Shown: positions 1-10,775, numbered from the stretch's first letter. The stretch is 64,000 nucleotides of DNA from Betaproteobacteria bacterium HGW-Betaproteobacteria-12 (GCA_002842345.1 PHCU01000002.1:1-64000); one strand, 5' to 3'. The notes: generated by a model not told the origin, from the sequence alone. Numbers and translations are program-made.

Positions 1-1
1 G

Positions 2-946
2 GCGATCCAGACCGAACTGGGTGACGACGGTGCCCGCCTGCGTCTCTATCCGGACCCGAACGCCGACCTGCTGAAGACAGCCATCGCCAACCGCTATGCC
101 GTCACGCCGCAACAGGTCTTCGTCGGTAACGGCTCAGACGAGGTGCTGGCGCATATCTTCATGGCGCTGTTGAAGCACGAGCAGCCGATCCTGTTCCCGG
201 ACATCACCTACAGCTTCTACCCAGTCTATTGTGGCCTCTATGGCGTCGATCATCGAACCGTGCCGCTCGCCGACGATTTCTCGATCAACCCGGCCGATTA
301 CTGCGACCGCCCCAACGGCGGCATCATCATTGCCAACCCGAACGCACCGACCGGCCGCCTGCTGCCACCGGCGGCGATCGAGCAGATCGCCGGTGCCAAC
401 CCCGACTCGGTCGTCGTCATCGACGAGGCCTATATCGACTTCGGCGGCGAATCGACGATTCCGCTGGTCGCTCGCCACGACAACCTGCTGGTCGTGCACA
501 CCCTGTCCAAGTCGCGCTCGCTGGCCGGCCTGCGCGTCGGCTACGCGATCGGCCATCCGTCCCTGATCGAAGCGCTGGAACGGGTCAAGAACAGCTTCAA
601 CTCCTACCCGCTCGACCGCCTGGCCATCGTCGGCGCCGTTGCCGCCATCGAGGATCAGGAATATTTCGAACAGTGCTGCCGGCAGGTAATCGCCACCCGC
701 GAGCGCTTGATCGGCGAACTCGCCGCGCTGGGCTTCGAGGTACTGCCCTCGGCCGCCAATTTCATCTTCGCCCGCCACCCACAACACGATGCGGCGGAAC
801 TGGCCAAGTCCCTGCGCGAGCGCAGTATCATCGTCCGCCACTTCAAACTGCCGCGCATTGATCAGTTCCTGCGCATCACCATCGGCAGCGATGCCGATTG
901 CCGGGCGCTCAGCAGCACCCTCGCCGGGTTGATTGACGGGCGTTAA
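2..946 (+). CDS. hisC: Histidinol-phosphate aminotransferase, 5' end outside window
   Basis: PLP-dependent fold-I aminotransferase that converts imidazole acetol phosphate and glutamate to histidinol phosphate in histidine synthesis. The reading frame is open from base 2, so the N-terminus is missing and about 314 residues are visible. Family marks are LYPDPN near the substrate site, GNGSDE at the cofactor-phosphate region, NPNAPTG, the VVIDEAY aspartate that contacts the pyridine ring, and [14 protein letters not shown] carrying the Schiff-base lysine. The gene lies on the plus strand, whereas hisD and hisG lie on the minus strand about 5 kb away. In related bacteria hisC usually follows hisD directly, so it appears to have been inverted or moved. 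Confidence 0.95.
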   Translation, partial: AIQTELGDDGARLRLYPDPNADLLKTAIANRYAVTPQQVFVGNGSDEVLAHIFMALLKHEQPILFPDITYSFYPVYCGLYGVDHRTVPLADDFSINPADYCDRPNGGIIIANPNAPTGRLLPPAAIEQIAGANPDSVVVIDEAYIDFGGESTIPLVARHDNLLVVHTLSKSRSLAGLRVGYAIGHPSLIEALERVKNSFNSYPLDRLAIVGAVAAIEDQEYFEQCCRQVIATRERLIGELAALGFEVLPSAANFIFARHPQHDAAELAKSLRERSIIVRHFKLPRIDQFLRITIGSDADCRALSSTLAGLIDGR

Positions 947-953
947 AAGCACA

Positions 954-976
954 AAGGCCGGGAACATCCCGGCCTT
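954..976. terminator. Bidirectional hairpin between hisC and the PEP-CTERM gene
   Basis: A perfect 9-bp stem (AAGGCCGGG, pairing 954-962 with 968-976) with a 5-nt loop sits between two convergent genes. On the minus strand it is followed by TGTGCTTTTAA and on the plus strand by CCAATTT, so it could stop transcription from either side. The U-tracts are weak. Confidence 0.6.
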
Positions 977-995
977 CCAATTTCAGCAAGCTGCG

Positions 996-1868
996 TCAGC
1001 GGGCGCTGGCCTGTGCGCGCAGGCGCATTGACCACAGTCCGATCAAACCCAGGCCCAGGAGGATGGCGGACGACGGCTCCGGGACGTTGTTGGGCGGCTC
1101 ATCCGATCCTTTCTTGTCGCCAAACACCGCCAGCAACTTGACGTAGTCCTTGGACGCGTCCCAAGCGGCCCCAGATTCGGTCTTGCCGGCGGGATTAAAG
1201 GCTAGCTGGTTGTAGGCCGCCACGAGCCAATAACTGGAGAAGATGCTGGTACCCAACGCTATGCGATTCTGGCTCTCGTTCGTCGTCGTCTGTCCGCTGC
1301 CGTTCCAGACGTCGTTGTAGTTGCCAACCAGTTCCCACCCAGAGACCAGGAGCTGCGCATAGGTTTTGCCCACCAGCACCGGCGTGGCGCTGGGATCGGC
1401 CACGCCCTGGCCGGTGTATACCAACACGGACAGGTCAGTATCGCCATAACTGCCATAGCCGTACTTATGGCGCCACCCCAATTGAACCTCGGTTAGATTG
1501 ACCGCATCGGAGAACGACAGCACCATGGAGTCGTAGAAACCATCGTTGTCCATCGAATGCTGCGGACTGTTCGCATCGTTTGAATTGTTGGCAATGACAC
1601 CAACATCTCGCATGACTTGGCCATCGTTGAAAGTGCTCGACAGATTCCAGGCGCCGACATAGGCCGTGTTGATGGTCGACGATGCCGAGGTTCCTGACGA
1701 ATAAGCCGAAACGGTGGCTCCGTCGGTCGTCGAGCAACTGGTCGACGAGGAGGTTGGATTACAGCCATTCATGTCCCAGCGTGTCGTCGCCCAAGCCGAC
1801 TCAGCAATTAATAGTGCGCCTATCGCCGGAAGCACGGCAATCCAGGTTTTCTTGAACCGAGTAATCAT
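996..1868 (-). CDS. PEP-CTERM sorting domain exoprotein
   Basis: A predicted exported protein of 290 residues that ends in a PEP-CTERM sorting signal: VPEPSSA, a hydrophobic segment (ILLGLGLIGLW) and an arginine-containing tail. Exosortase systems recognise this tripartite tail during export of surface or floc-associated proteins. I chose the ATG at 1868 (MITRFKKTW) because it gives a clean signal peptide (residues 1-27, ending ESAWA) and is preceded by GGGGAAAA. The body is rich in Ser, Thr, Asn and Gly and has two early cysteine pairs, with no enzyme motif I recognise. The upstream neighbour is prsT, a usual partner of exosortase loci, but the exosortase itself is not in the window. Confidence 0.85.
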   Translation of the reverse strand: MITRFKKTWIAVLPAIGALLIAESAWATTRWDMNGCNPTSSSTSCSTTDGATVSAYSSGTSASSTINTAYVGAWNLSSTFNDGQVMRDVGVIANNSNDANSPQHSMDNDGFYDSMVLSFSDAVNLTEVQLGWRHKYGYGSYGDTDLSVLVYTGQGVADPSATPVLVGKTYAQLLVSGWELVGNYNDVWNGSGQTTTNESQNRIALGTSIFSSYWLVAAYNQLAFNPAGKTESGAAWDASKDYVKLLAVFGDKKGSDEPPNNVPEPSSAILLGLGLIGLWSMRLRAQASAR

Positions 1869-1975
1869 TATTTTTCCCCGTAGCGGAACGCCAGCGAAAC
1901 GTGTCAACGGCATCAAGCAAATGTCAGTCCACATTAAAAATCCTTTTGCGATCATCTGCTTGCTCTCTCACCACG

Positions 1976-1992
1976 GGCAATTCCCTACCCCG
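1976..1992 (-). promoter_or_regulatory. Candidate sigma-54 promoter for the PEP-CTERM gene
   Basis: On the minus strand GG (1990-1989) and GC (1978-1977) are separated by exactly 10 bp, and the -12 element reads TTGC. The -24 side (CGGGGTAG) departs from the TGGCACG consensus after GG. PEP-CTERM genes in Rhodocyclales are known to be under PrsK/PrsR and RpoN control, which makes the site plausible. It would leave a leader of about 100 nt. Confidence 0.35.
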
Positions 1993-2017
1993 ATGTAAAG
2001 AATCCCGACAACGGCTT

Positions 2018-4822
2018 TCATCGCCCCACGAGATCTCGCTGCAACCGGCGCGCTTCTTCCGCCCCCGCGAACTCGCCCGACACCGCCAGGGCTGCCTCCA
2101 GTTCCACACCCGCTTCCCGGGAGCGCCCCAGCTTGTGCAGGGCGACGGCCAGGTGGTAGCGGATCTCGGGATCATTGGGCAGGCGCAAACGGGCATCGCG
2201 AAGGTGACCGATGCCCTGCTCGATCCGCCCCTGCTGGACCAGCACCCAGCCCAGGGTATCCAGATACGCCGGCTCCCCCGGCACCAGGCGGACGGCTCTT
2301 TCGGCCTGCGCGAGCGCAGCGGAATCCCCCTGACGCAACAAGGTTTGCGCCAGATTATTGGCAAGATCGGGATCCGCCGGTTGCCGTTGCTGCAATTTTT
2401 CGTACACCTGCCGGGCCGCCGCGAGATTGCCCTGGCGCAGGTGCGCATCGCCGATCACGCGGCCAGTAGCCGGATCGCCTGGATGCTGGCGATCCCAGCC
2501 TTCGAGGAAAGCCAGCCCCTTGGCCGACTCTCCTAGTACCAGATGGGTGCGGTAGATGCGCAGGGCCGTATCGGCTTCCGGGGCCTTGGCCAGTGCGCCG
2601 CGGTAATTGTTCAAGGCCGCACCGGCATTGCCCCGGGCAAGATCGAGATCGCCGCGCAGACGCTGGGCCAGGTGGGCCCTGTCCGCCTGCCGGCCCAACT
2701 GGCCAATCAGCGCCTCGGCGCGCCCGAAATCCTGGGTGGCAATCAGTGTTTCCCCCTGTAGCAGCAGCGCCGGGAGATAAGCGGGGTCGCCGCTCAAGGC
2801 CTTCTCCAGGCTGTGCAGCGCCCCCGCATCATTTTTCGCCTGACGCTGCCAACGCGCGATATCGACCTGACGCGGCGCATCGTATCCGGCCAGGCGGGCC
2901 ATGCCATTCAAGGTTTGCCGAGCCGAGGCCTGGTCGGCGGAGGCCAGTTGGATCCGCGCCAGTGCGCCAAGCGCATCGACATCCTCTGGCGCCCGGGCAA
3001 CGAGATCCTTGGCGACCGACAAAGCCGAATCGAGGTTACGGTTGCGCAGATGCAGGTCGGCCAGCTGAATTCCCGCCCGCTGTCGCCCCGCCGGGACAGC
3101 CCGCGCCTTTTCCAGCCAGTTGACCGCGGCCGTCAGATTGCCACGCTGTTCCTCGACTAGGGCCAGTTCGTACATGGCACTGGCGTTCTTCGGCTCGCGT
3201 TTGAGCAACTGTGCCAGCCGCGCCTGGGCCGCATCCGCCTTGCCCTCAGCCAGATCGATCTTGGCCAGGTTCAGCACGGCGGCGGAATAGCGGGCATCCC
3301 GACGCAGGATGTCCTCATATGCCTGGCGCGCCCCTACCTGATCGCCGAGCGATGCACGCACCGCCCCCAGCAAGGCCAGGGCCGACAGGTTGTCGGGGTG
3401 CCGCTTGACCACCTGCACGATGGTCGCCAGCGCCTTCTTGTTCTGTTGCTGCTTCATGTAGAGCACGCTCAGCGCCACCCCGGACTGCGCCTGACCAGGA
3501 TCCTTGGCGAATGCCTGTTCGAACTGTTCGATACTCTGCTCACGCTGGCCCATTCCCATCAGACTGACGCCCAGTTCGGCACGCGCCTGGGGGGCGCCCC
3601 CCGATACCCGAACGGCCTGCTCCAGGACTTCGGTCGCCGTACTGAACTGGCGCACCGTCATGTACGCACTGGCCAGCATCGACAACGCCCGCGGATCAGC
3701 TGTACCGGCCTTGTAGAAGGGCTCGAGCAGGGAGATGGCCTGCCGGTGCTGCCCCATGCCGATGTAGATACTGGCGAGTATCTTGGCGGGCCCGAGCTCC
3801 TTGGGATGCATGCGGGTGTAATTTGTCAGGTAGCCACGGGCCTTTTCGAAGTTGCCCAATCCGACATGCGCCATCGCTGCCAGCAGCAACATTTGCTTGT
3901 TGGCGCCAAGGACGCTGACTGGCACAGGGTCCAGCAGGCGGACGACGTCCGTCAGCGCCGCCTTGACCTCCCCGTCGTTGCCCTTGCGGCTGGAGATCAG
4001 CGCCCGCAGATAGGCGGCGCGCGGCTCACGGGGCGACAGTTTGCGCACTTCGTCTACGTCAAGCAGCGCCTCATCCAGGCGCCCGGCATCGAGCAGCAGA
4101 CCTGCCCGCGCAATCCGTGCGTTGATATTGGCCGGCTGTAGCGCGATCGATCGTCCGTAAGCATCCAGGGCCCCCCGAACATCACCGCGCATGTGGAGCA
4201 ACGAAGCCCGCGCATCCCACACGCCGGCATGCTCCGGCGAGCGCTTCACCAGTTCGTCGACCACCGGCAGGGCGGCACCCGCCTGACCACTGCGCAGCAA
4301 GACTGTCACCCGCGCCAGTTGCACCATGGTCGAACCGGGCTGCACGGCCAGTGCGTCGTCCAAAGCGCGCAGGGCAGCAGTCGCGTTACCGCGCTCCAGA
4401 TGGGCGCTACTGCGCAACAGCAGAACCTCGGCCTGCTGGGGAGCGGGCAGCCCACCGGCCTCCAGGCGATCGAGCAGACGCTCGTACTTGCCCTGGAACA
4501 GATAGGCCTGGCCCAGCGGGACAACCACTTCCGAACGATTGACGCCGAGCCGCAGGGCTTCCTCAAACGCCACCTCGGCTCCCTGGGCATCGCCTTCGGC
4601 GAGCAGGGCTCGGCCCAGCAATACATGCGCCGCCAGCATCTGCCGGTCCCGCTGGATGGCATTCTTCAGCTGGATGATCGCCCCGGCCGCATCCCGGCTC
4701 TGGAAACGCTGAACAGCATCTTCGTAGTAGCGCGATGCCTCGGAATCCGCGACCGCCGTACCGGCCAGCAACAACGAAAGCACACTTGCGCCGAGACAGT
4801 TCCTGAAGCGAAGCCTAGCCAT
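2018..4822 (-). CDS. prsT: PEP-CTERM system TPR-repeat protein PrsT
   Basis: A 934-residue protein built almost wholly of tetratricopeptide repeats after an N-terminal signal peptide (LLLAGTAVA, then DSEASRYYEDAVQRF). Length, repeat architecture and the opening YYEDAVQRFQSRDAAGAIIQLKNA-like first repeat fit the PrsT family associated with exosortase A loci. The reading frame continues far upstream, but the ATG at 4822 (MARLRFRN) is the only start that gives an export signal. The protein probably acts in the periplasm or at the outer membrane, assisting export of PEP-CTERM proteins such as the adjacent one. Family members are usually called lipoproteins, but no lipobox cysteine follows the hydrophobic core here. 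Confidence 0.85.
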   Translation of the reverse strand: MARLRFRNCLGASVLSLLLAGTAVADSEASRYYEDAVQRFQSRDAAGAIIQLKNAIQRDRQMLAAHVLLGRALLAEGDAQGAEVAFEEALRLGVNRSEVVVPLGQAYLFQGKYERLLDRLEAGGLPAPQQAEVLLLRSSAHLERGNATAALRALDDALAVQPGSTMVQLARVTVLLRSGQAGAALPVVDELVKRSPEHAGVWDARASLLHMRGDVRGALDAYGRSIALQPANINARIARAGLLLDAGRLDEALLDVDEVRKLSPREPRAAYLRALISSRKGNDGEVKAALTDVVRLLDPVPVSVLGANKQMLLLAAMAHVGLGNFEKARGYLTNYTRMHPKELGPAKILASIYIGMGQHRQAISLLEPFYKAGTADPRALSMLASAYMTVRQFSTATEVLEQAVRVSGGAPQARAELGVSLMGMGQREQSIEQFEQAFAKDPGQAQSGVALSVLYMKQQQNKKALATIVQVVKRHPDNLSALALLGAVRASLGDQVGARQAYEDILRRDARYSAAVLNLAKIDLAEGKADAAQARLAQLLKREPKNASAMYELALVEEQRGNLTAAVNWLEKARAVPAGRQRAGIQLADLHLRNRNLDSALSVAKDLVARAPEDVDALGALARIQLASADQASARQTLNGMARLAGYDAPRQVDIARWQRQAKNDAGALHSLEKALSGDPAYLPALLLQGETLIATQDFGRAEALIGQLGRQADRAHLAQRLRGDLDLARGNAGAALNNYRGALAKAPEADTALRIYRTHLVLGESAKGLAFLEGWDRQHPGDPATGRVIGDAHLRQGNLAAARQVYEKLQQRQPADPDLANNLAQTLLRQGDSAALAQAERAVRLVPGEPAYLDTLGWVLVQQGRIEQGIGHLRDARLRLPNDPEIRYHLAVALHKLGRSREAGVELEAALAVSGEFAGAEEARRLQRDLVGR

Positions 4823-4911
4823 ACAAGCCTTTATCGACGAAGACGAAATGCAAAGAGTATAGAACGCGCCGTCGCCAGGCATTGTGAAGTACTTAACGCG
4901 ACCTGACCGCT

Positions 4912-5433
4912 TCAGACCCAGCCGAGTAGACCGAGCAGGGCGCCGGTGCCGATCAGCCAGAGCGGGTGCCACTTGCTGCGCAGATTGATGACGATGGTGG
5001 CCAGCAGCAGTCCCCAGGCAGCCGGCCCCAAACCGGCCGCCTGGGCGATCAGGCTGGCCCCGGAAAAAACCAGGCCGACGGCGAGTGGCGCCACGCCGAT
5101 GCTGATCGCCTTCTGCCAGCGCTGACCGGCGAAGCCCTCCCAGCGATCGATCAGCAGGTAGATGATGACGCTCATCGGCAAGCACATGGCCAGCGTTGCC
5201 GCCAACGCGCCAGCCAGTCCGGCGACTTTCCAGCCGATCAGCGTGACGACCAGTACGTTCGGCCCGGGCGCCGCCTGGGCGATGGCATAAAGATGGGTGA
5301 ACGTGGTGTCGTCGAGCCACTGGTGCTGCTCGACGACGACGCGGTGCATTTCCGGCAGCAAAGCCGTCGCCCCGCCAAAAGCGACGAAAGAAAGAATGGC
5401 GAATTCGATGAACAGCTCGACGACTGCGGTCAT
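4912..5433 (-). CDS. Chromate transporter, CHR family, C-terminal half partner
   Basis: A 173-residue membrane protein, one half of a split (short-chain) CHR transporter that probably moves chromate or sulfate-like anions. Diagnostic blocks are the glycine-rich FVAFGGATALLPEMHR near the N-terminus and the QAAPGPN motif. About five to six hydrophobic segments follow, ending KWHPLWLIGTGALLGLLGWV. The start codon overlaps the stop of the preceding CHR gene (ATGA at 5430-5433), so the two halves are translationally coupled and likely form a heterodimer. Confidence 0.85.
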   Translation of the reverse strand: MTAVVELFIEFAILSFVAFGGATALLPEMHRVVVEQHQWLDDTTFTHLYAIAQAAPGPNVLVVTLIGWKVAGLAGALAATLAMCLPMSVIIYLLIDRWEGFAGQRWQKAISIGVAPLAVGLVFSGASLIAQAAGLGPAAWGLLLATIVINLRSKWHPLWLIGTGALLGLLGWV

Positions 5434-5993
5434 TTCCGTCCCAGCCGCCAGTAGGCCAGGCCGCCGGAAAGTGCCAGGCCGGCCAGCATGACCCACAGCA
5501 TCGGCCAGCGCAGCAGGGCGATGGCGGTGACGACGAGCGCCGAGAACGGCAGGAATGTCGCCTTGTCGCGGATCGCCTGGCCCATGCGCCAGGCCATGGC
5601 GAACAACAGGCCGGCACCAACGGCAGCGACGCCACGCAGCATCGACTGGGCGACTGGCAGGCTGCCATAGGCATCGTAGAGCAGGGCCAGCAGCAAGACG
5701 ATGGCGATCGGCCCGGCCAGCAGGCCGAGCGGGGCGACGACGGCACCAGCCAGGCCACCGTAGCGCTTGCCGACCAGCACGGCCAGATTGACTACGTTCG
5801 GGCCAGGGAGGAACTGGCACAGCCCCAGCTGGGCATTGAATTCCTCGGCCGTCAGCCACTGCCGCTGCTCGACCAGCATGCGCCGGGCGAAGGGCAGAAC
5901 GCCGCCAAAACCGGACAGGCCGACCGATGAAAAACCCAAAAAAAGCGCCCGGAGGTCCGGGCGGCTTTGGGCTTGGTGCTCGGCGGCTGGCAA
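5430..5993 (-). CDS. chrA: Chromate transporter, CHR family, N-terminal half partner
   Basis: A half-size CHR-family membrane protein of about 187 residues with the hallmark SSVGLSGFGGVLPFARRM and CQFLPGPN blocks. The frame is open upstream into hisD. No ATG lies between the hisD stop (6007) and the conserved domain, so I propose the TTG at 5993, which has GAGG 11 bases upstream. The alternative is an ATG at 6062 inside hisD. With the overlapping second half it makes a complete split transporter. Its position directly after hisD suggests co-transcription with the his genes, which is unusual for this family. Confidence 0.8.
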   Translation of the reverse strand: MPAAEHQAQSRPDLRALFLGFSSVGLSGFGGVLPFARRMLVEQRQWLTAEEFNAQLGLCQFLPGPNVVNLAVLVGKRYGGLAGAVVAPLGLLAGPIAIVLLLALLYDAYGSLPVAQSMLRGVAAVGAGLLFAMAWRMGQAIRDKATFLPFSALVVTAIALLRWPMLWVMLAGLALSGGLAYWRLGRK

Positions 5994-6006
5994 GGTCGCG
6001 GTCGCC

Positions 6007-7308
6007 TCAGTCTGCCAGCCGGAATTCAGCGGATTTCGCGTGTGCCGGCAGACCTTCGCCATGCGCCAGCGTCGACGCGATGCGCCCGAGCGTCTGGGCA
6101 CCAGCCTTGGAGACCTTGATCAGGCTGGTCCGCTTCTGGAAATCGTAAACTCCCAGCGGCGACGAGAAGCGTGCGCTACCCGAAGTCGGCAGCACGTGGT
6201 TCGGGCCGGCGCAGTAATCGCCCAGCGACTCGGAGGTGTAGTGGCCGATGAAGATGGCGCCGGCGTGGTGGATTTTGCTGACCCAGGGATCGGGATCGGC
6301 GAGCGCCAGTTCGAGGTGTTCCGGGGCGACGCGGTTGGCGATAGCCACCGCCTCTGCCAGGTCGCGCACCAGGATGAAGGCTCCGCGGTCGGTCAGCGAG
6401 GTTTCGATGGTAGCGCGGCGCGGCATGGTCGGCAGCAGCTTGTCGATACTCGCCTGAACCTGCTCGATGAAGCCGGCGTCGGTGCAGATCAGGATCGACT
6501 GAGCCAGTTCGTCGTGCTCCGCCTGCGAGAACAGGTCCATCGCCACCCAGTCGGGGTTGCCGGAACCATCAGAGACAACGAGGATTTCCGACGGGCCGGC
6601 GACCATGTCGATACCGACGATGCCGAATACCCGGCGCTTGGCCGTAGCAACGTAGGCATTGCCGGGACCGACGATCTTGTCTACCTGCGGCACGGTCTGC
6701 GTGCCATAGGCCAATGCACCGACGGCCTGGGCGCCGCCGATCGCAAACACGCGATCGACGCCGGCCAGACAGGCCGCCGCCAGCACCAGCTGATTGTGCT
6801 CGCCGCCCGGCGTCGGCACAACCATGATCAGTTCCTTAACGCCGGCCACCTTGGCCGGAATCGCATTCATCAGCACCGACGACGGATAGGCCGCCTTGCC
6901 GCCCGGCACATAGAGGCCGACGCGATCGAGCGGGGTGATCATCTGGCCGAGCATGGTGCCGTCGGCCTCGGTATACGACCAGCCGTCAAGCTTTTGCCGC
7001 TCGTGGTAGGCGCGGATGCGGCCGGCGGCCGCTTCCAGCGCAGCGCGGCGCTCGCCGGGCAAGCCATCGAGTGCCGCCTGCAGTTCGGGCTTGCCCAGTT
7101 CCAGATCGGCCATCGCGGCAGCCGTCAGGCGGTCAAACTTGTTGGTGTACTCGACGACGGCGATGTCGCCGCGTGCCTTGACGTCGGCCAGAATGCCGGC
7201 GACGGTGCGCTCGATACCTTCATCGGCAGCCGCCTCGAAGGCGAGCAGCGCATCCATTTTCTCCGTGAAATCGGCGTCGACTGTAGCCAGACGTTTGATG
7301 GCGACCAT
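6007..7308 (-). CDS. hisD: Histidinol dehydrogenase
   Basis: A cytoplasmic zinc enzyme that oxidises histidinol to histidine in two NAD-dependent steps. The 433-residue length is normal. Family signatures are visible: [19 protein letters not shown], the VGPGNAYVA segment, [24 protein letters not shown] (the Glu/His pair of the active site) and [10 protein letters not shown]. The ATG at 7308 is preceded by GGAG, and only 5 bp separate it from the hisG stop, so the two genes form an operon. The usual next gene, hisC, is replaced here by chromate transporter genes. Confidence 0.97.
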   Translation of the reverse strand: MVAIKRLATVDADFTEKMDALLAFEAAADEGIERTVAGILADVKARGDIAVVEYTNKFDRLTAAAMADLELGKPELQAALDGLPGERRAALEAAAGRIRAYHERQKLDGWSYTEADGTMLGQMITPLDRVGLYVPGGKAAYPSSVLMNAIPAKVAGVKELIMVVPTPGGEHNQLVLAAACLAGVDRVFAIGGAQAVGALAYGTQTVPQVDKIVGPGNAYVATAKRRVFGIVGIDMVAGPSEILVVSDGSGNPDWVAMDLFSQAEHDELAQSILICTDAGFIEQVQASIDKLLPTMPRRATIETSLTDRGAFILVRDLAEAVAIANRVAPEHLELALADPDPWVSKIHHAGAIFIGHYTSESLGDYCAGPNHVLPTSGSARFSSPLGVYDFQKRTSLIKVSKAGAQTLGRIASTLAHGEGLPAHAKSAEFRLAD

Positions 7309-7313
7309 AGGGC

Positions 7314-7958
7314 TTACTTCTCCACCGCCTGGGCAAAGGCGTCGATAATCGGTTGCAGGGTTTCGCGCTTGACCTTCAGCGCCGCCTGATTCACCACTAG
7401 GCGCGAGGAAATGTCCATGATGTGCTCGCAAGCCACCAGCTTATTGGCTTTCAGCGTGCCGCCGGTGGATACCAGATCGACGATAGCGTCGGCCAACCCG
7501 GCCAGCGGCGCCAGCTCCATCGAGCCGTAGAGCTTGATCAGGTCCACATGGACCCCCTTGCTGGCGAAATGTTCGCGCGCCGTCTTGATGTACTTGGAGG
7601 CGACCTTCAGGCGGTTGCCCTGACGCACGGCGCGGGCGTAGTCGAAGCCTTCCGGCACGGCGACCATCATCCGGCACTTGGCGATCTTCAGGTCGAGCGG
7701 CGAATACAGGCCTTCGCCACCATGCTCGATCAGCACGTCCTTGCCGGCCACGCCGAGATCGGCGGCACCGTACTGGACATAGGTCGGCACGTCGGTGGCG
7801 CGGACGATGACGACGCGTACCTCCGGACGATTGGTCTCGATTATCAGCTTGCGCGAGGTTTCCGGATTCTCGCTCGGGACGATGCCGGCGGCGGCCAGCA
7901 GCGGCAGGGTTTCATCGAAGATGCGGCCCTTGGAAAGGGCGATGGTGATACCGGTCAC
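7314..7958 (-). CDS. hisG: ATP phosphoribosyltransferase, short form
   Basis: Catalyses the first step of histidine synthesis, ATP + PRPP to phosphoribosyl-ATP. About 214 residues means the short form, which lacks the regulatory C-terminal domain and normally needs HisZ, not seen in the window. Motifs: [18 protein letters not shown] at the N-terminus, [13 protein letters not shown], and the PRPP loop [12 protein letters not shown]. No ATG is available. I chose GTG at 7958 ([12 protein letters not shown]), where GCGAGA lies just upstream; a TTG at 7976 would add six residues. It is followed directly by hisD. Confidence 0.94.
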   Translation of the reverse strand: MTGITIALSKGRIFDETLPLLAAAGIVPSENPETSRKLIIETNRPEVRVVIVRATDVPTYVQYGAADLGVAGKDVLIEHGGEGLYSPLDLKIAKCRMMVAVPEGFDYARAVRQGNRLKVASKYIKTAREHFASKGVHVDLIKLYGSMELAPLAGLADAIVDLVSTGGTLKANKLVACEHIMDISSRLVVNQAALKVKRETLQPIIDAFAQAVEK

Positions 7959-8020
7959 GGGCGGTCTCGCGGGCAAAGAGGCGATTTTAACGCAAAGGGG
8001 CCGCAGTCACCGCGGCCCCA

Positions 8021-8049
8021 AAAGCAAAAAGCCCGGCGAACCGGGCTTT
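8021..8049 (-). terminator. Rho-independent terminator after the cold-shock gene
   Basis: Stem AAAGCCCGG / CCGGGCTTT (8028-8036 with 8041-8049) closes a 4-nt loop. On the minus strand it is followed by TTTTTGCTTTTGG. A second perfect 8-bp inverted repeat (7997-8004 with 8012-8019) lies just downstream, before hisG. Confidence 0.85.
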
Positions 8050-8071
8050 CGATACAGGCGTATCCGGTAGC

Positions 8072-8278
8072 TTATTCAGCCGGGCGGATATTGGCAGCCT
8101 GCTTGCCCTTCGGGCCATTGACGACGTCGAAGGTCACCTTCTGGTTCTCGGCCAGGGTCTTGAAACCGTTGCCTTGAATAGCGGAGAAGTGAGCGAAGAG
8201 GTCTTCACCACCTTCGGACGGGGAGATAAAGCCGAAACCCTTGGAGTCGTTGAACCACTTGACGGTACCAGTTGCCAT
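8072..8278 (-). CDS. cspA: Cold-shock domain RNA chaperone
   Basis: A 68-residue single cold-shock domain that binds single-stranded RNA and DNA. The RNP1 motif KGFGFI and RNP2-like DLFAHF are intact, preceded by GTVKWFNDS. The ATG at 8278 has AAGGATG upstream. A long leader of roughly 100 nt is predicted, as is typical for thermo-regulated csp mRNAs. It sits between murA and hisG with its own promoter and terminator, so it is a monocistronic insert in a conserved gene string. I cannot tell from sequence whether it is cold-inducible. Confidence 0.95.
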   Translation of the reverse strand: MATGTVKWFNDSKGFGFISPSEGGEDLFAHFSAIQGNGFKTLAENQKVTFDVVNGPKGKQAANIRPAE

Positions 8279-8388
8279 TTGAATGCATCCTTGGAAAAAA
8301 ATTGAAAAATACGAGAACCAAGACCGAGGAGCTGACAAACCGATTACGGTGCAGGAACAACACACTGCCTGGAAATCCCGAGGCTCAG

Positions 8389-8416
8389 AGTATGGGGCAG
8401 TCGGGCTGGAACGCAA
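8389..8416 (-). promoter_or_regulatory. Candidate promoter of the cold-shock gene
   Basis: On the minus strand TTGCGT (8416-8411) and CATACT (8394-8389) are separated by 16 bp. Immediately upstream is an A/T tract (AAAAAAAAGCAAAAAAG) resembling an UP element. Transcription from here would give a leader of about 105 nt, typical for csp genes. Confidence 0.5.
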
Positions 8417-8464
8417 AGGCTTTTTTGCTTTTTTTTACCTGTGGCCGAAACGGCGGAAAACGAA

Positions 8465-8515
8465 GGGCTGCCGGGCGGCTACTAAAAGTCGCAGCAAACC
8501 GTGGCCTGGCAGCCC
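8465..8515 (-). terminator. Large-loop inverted repeat downstream of murA
   Basis: GGGCTGCC (8465-8472) pairs perfectly with GGCAGCCC (8508-8515) across a 35-nt loop just after the murA stop. A weak TTCGTTTT follows on the minus strand. It may end murA transcription, but the large loop makes this uncertain. Confidence 0.3.
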
Positions 8516-8527
8516 CCGCCGAAGCCC

Positions 8528-10019
<1,492 letters not shown>

Positions 10020-10022
10020 GGT

Positions 10023-10775
10023 TCAGCCTCTGAGTTTCCAGCCGCGCTTGAGGAGTTGCAGCGTCAGCAGGGTGACGCCGGCGAAGCTGGCGAAAACGAT
10101 GCCAAAACTGAGGATCGGCGCCACGTCGGAGACGCCGAAAAAGCCGTAGCGGAAGCCGTCGATCATGTAAAAGACGGGATTGTAATGCGACACACCCTGC
10201 CAAACTTCAGGCAAGGTATAGATCGAATAGAAGACGCCGGAGAGCATGGTCAGCGGCATGATCAGGAAATTCTGAAAGGCCGCCAGCTGATCGAACTTCT
10301 CGACCCAGATGCCGGCGATCATGCCCAACGCCCCGAACAGGGCGCCGCTGATGATGGCGAATGCGACGATCCACAGCGGCGCGACAACCTGCAGATCGAC
10401 AAACCAGACCGTGGCCAGCAGCACACCGATGCCGACCATCAGGCCACGCACCATGGCCGCCAGCACGTAGGCGGCGAAGAAGGCGCTGTAGGGAATCGGC
10501 GGCAGCAGTACGAAGACGATGGAGCCGGTAATCTTGGCCTGGATCAGACTGGACGAAGAGTTGGCGAAGGCGTTCTGCAGCACCTGCATCATCACCAGGC
10601 CGGGAATCAGGAAGCTGGTATACGGCACGCCATGGACCCGCACGTGATCCTCCAGCACATGCCCGAAGATCAGCAGGTACAGCAGCGCCGTCAGCACCGG
10701 GGCGGCGACGGTCTGGAAGGCAACCTTCCAGAAGCGCAGCATTTCCTTTTCGAACAGGGTCCAGAAACCGATCAT
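10023..10775 (-). CDS. ABC-2 type transporter permease
   Basis: A 250-residue inner-membrane protein of the ABC-2 (export) family with about six hydrophobic segments. Conserved motifs are PYTSFLIPGLVMMQVLQNAFANSS and LPLTMLSGVFYSIYTLP. The start overlaps the ATPase stop by ATGA (10772-10775), so the two form one exporter. This pair lies between mlaB and the bolA-like gene in many betaproteobacteria. The substrate is unknown; the location suggests an envelope lipid or polysaccharide. Confidence 0.9.
   Translation of the reverse strand: MIGFWTLFEKEMLRFWKVAFQTVAAPVLTALLYLLIFGHVLEDHVRVHGVPYTSFLIPGLVMMQVLQNAFANSSSSLIQAKITGSIVFVLLPPIPYSAFFAAYVLAAMVRGLMVGIGVLLATVWFVDLQVVAPLWIVAFAIISGALFGALGMIAGIWVEKFDQLAAFQNFLIMPLTMLSGVFYSIYTLPEVWQGVSHYNPVFYMIDGFRYGFFGVSDVAPILSFGIVFASFAGVTLLTLQLLKRGWKLRG

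Noticed and set aside
4823-5758. Open frame extending the prsT reading frame upstream through the chromate transporter genes
   Set aside because: The sequence in this frame is arginine/serine-rich GC-shadow with no domain, and it overlaps well-supported genes; the signal peptide fixes the start at 4822.
5767-7389. 540-codon plus-strand open frame opposite hisD
   Set aside because: Antisense shadow of hisD in high-GC DNA; composition is rich in Gly, Arg, Asp and Gln with no family match, while hisD is certain.
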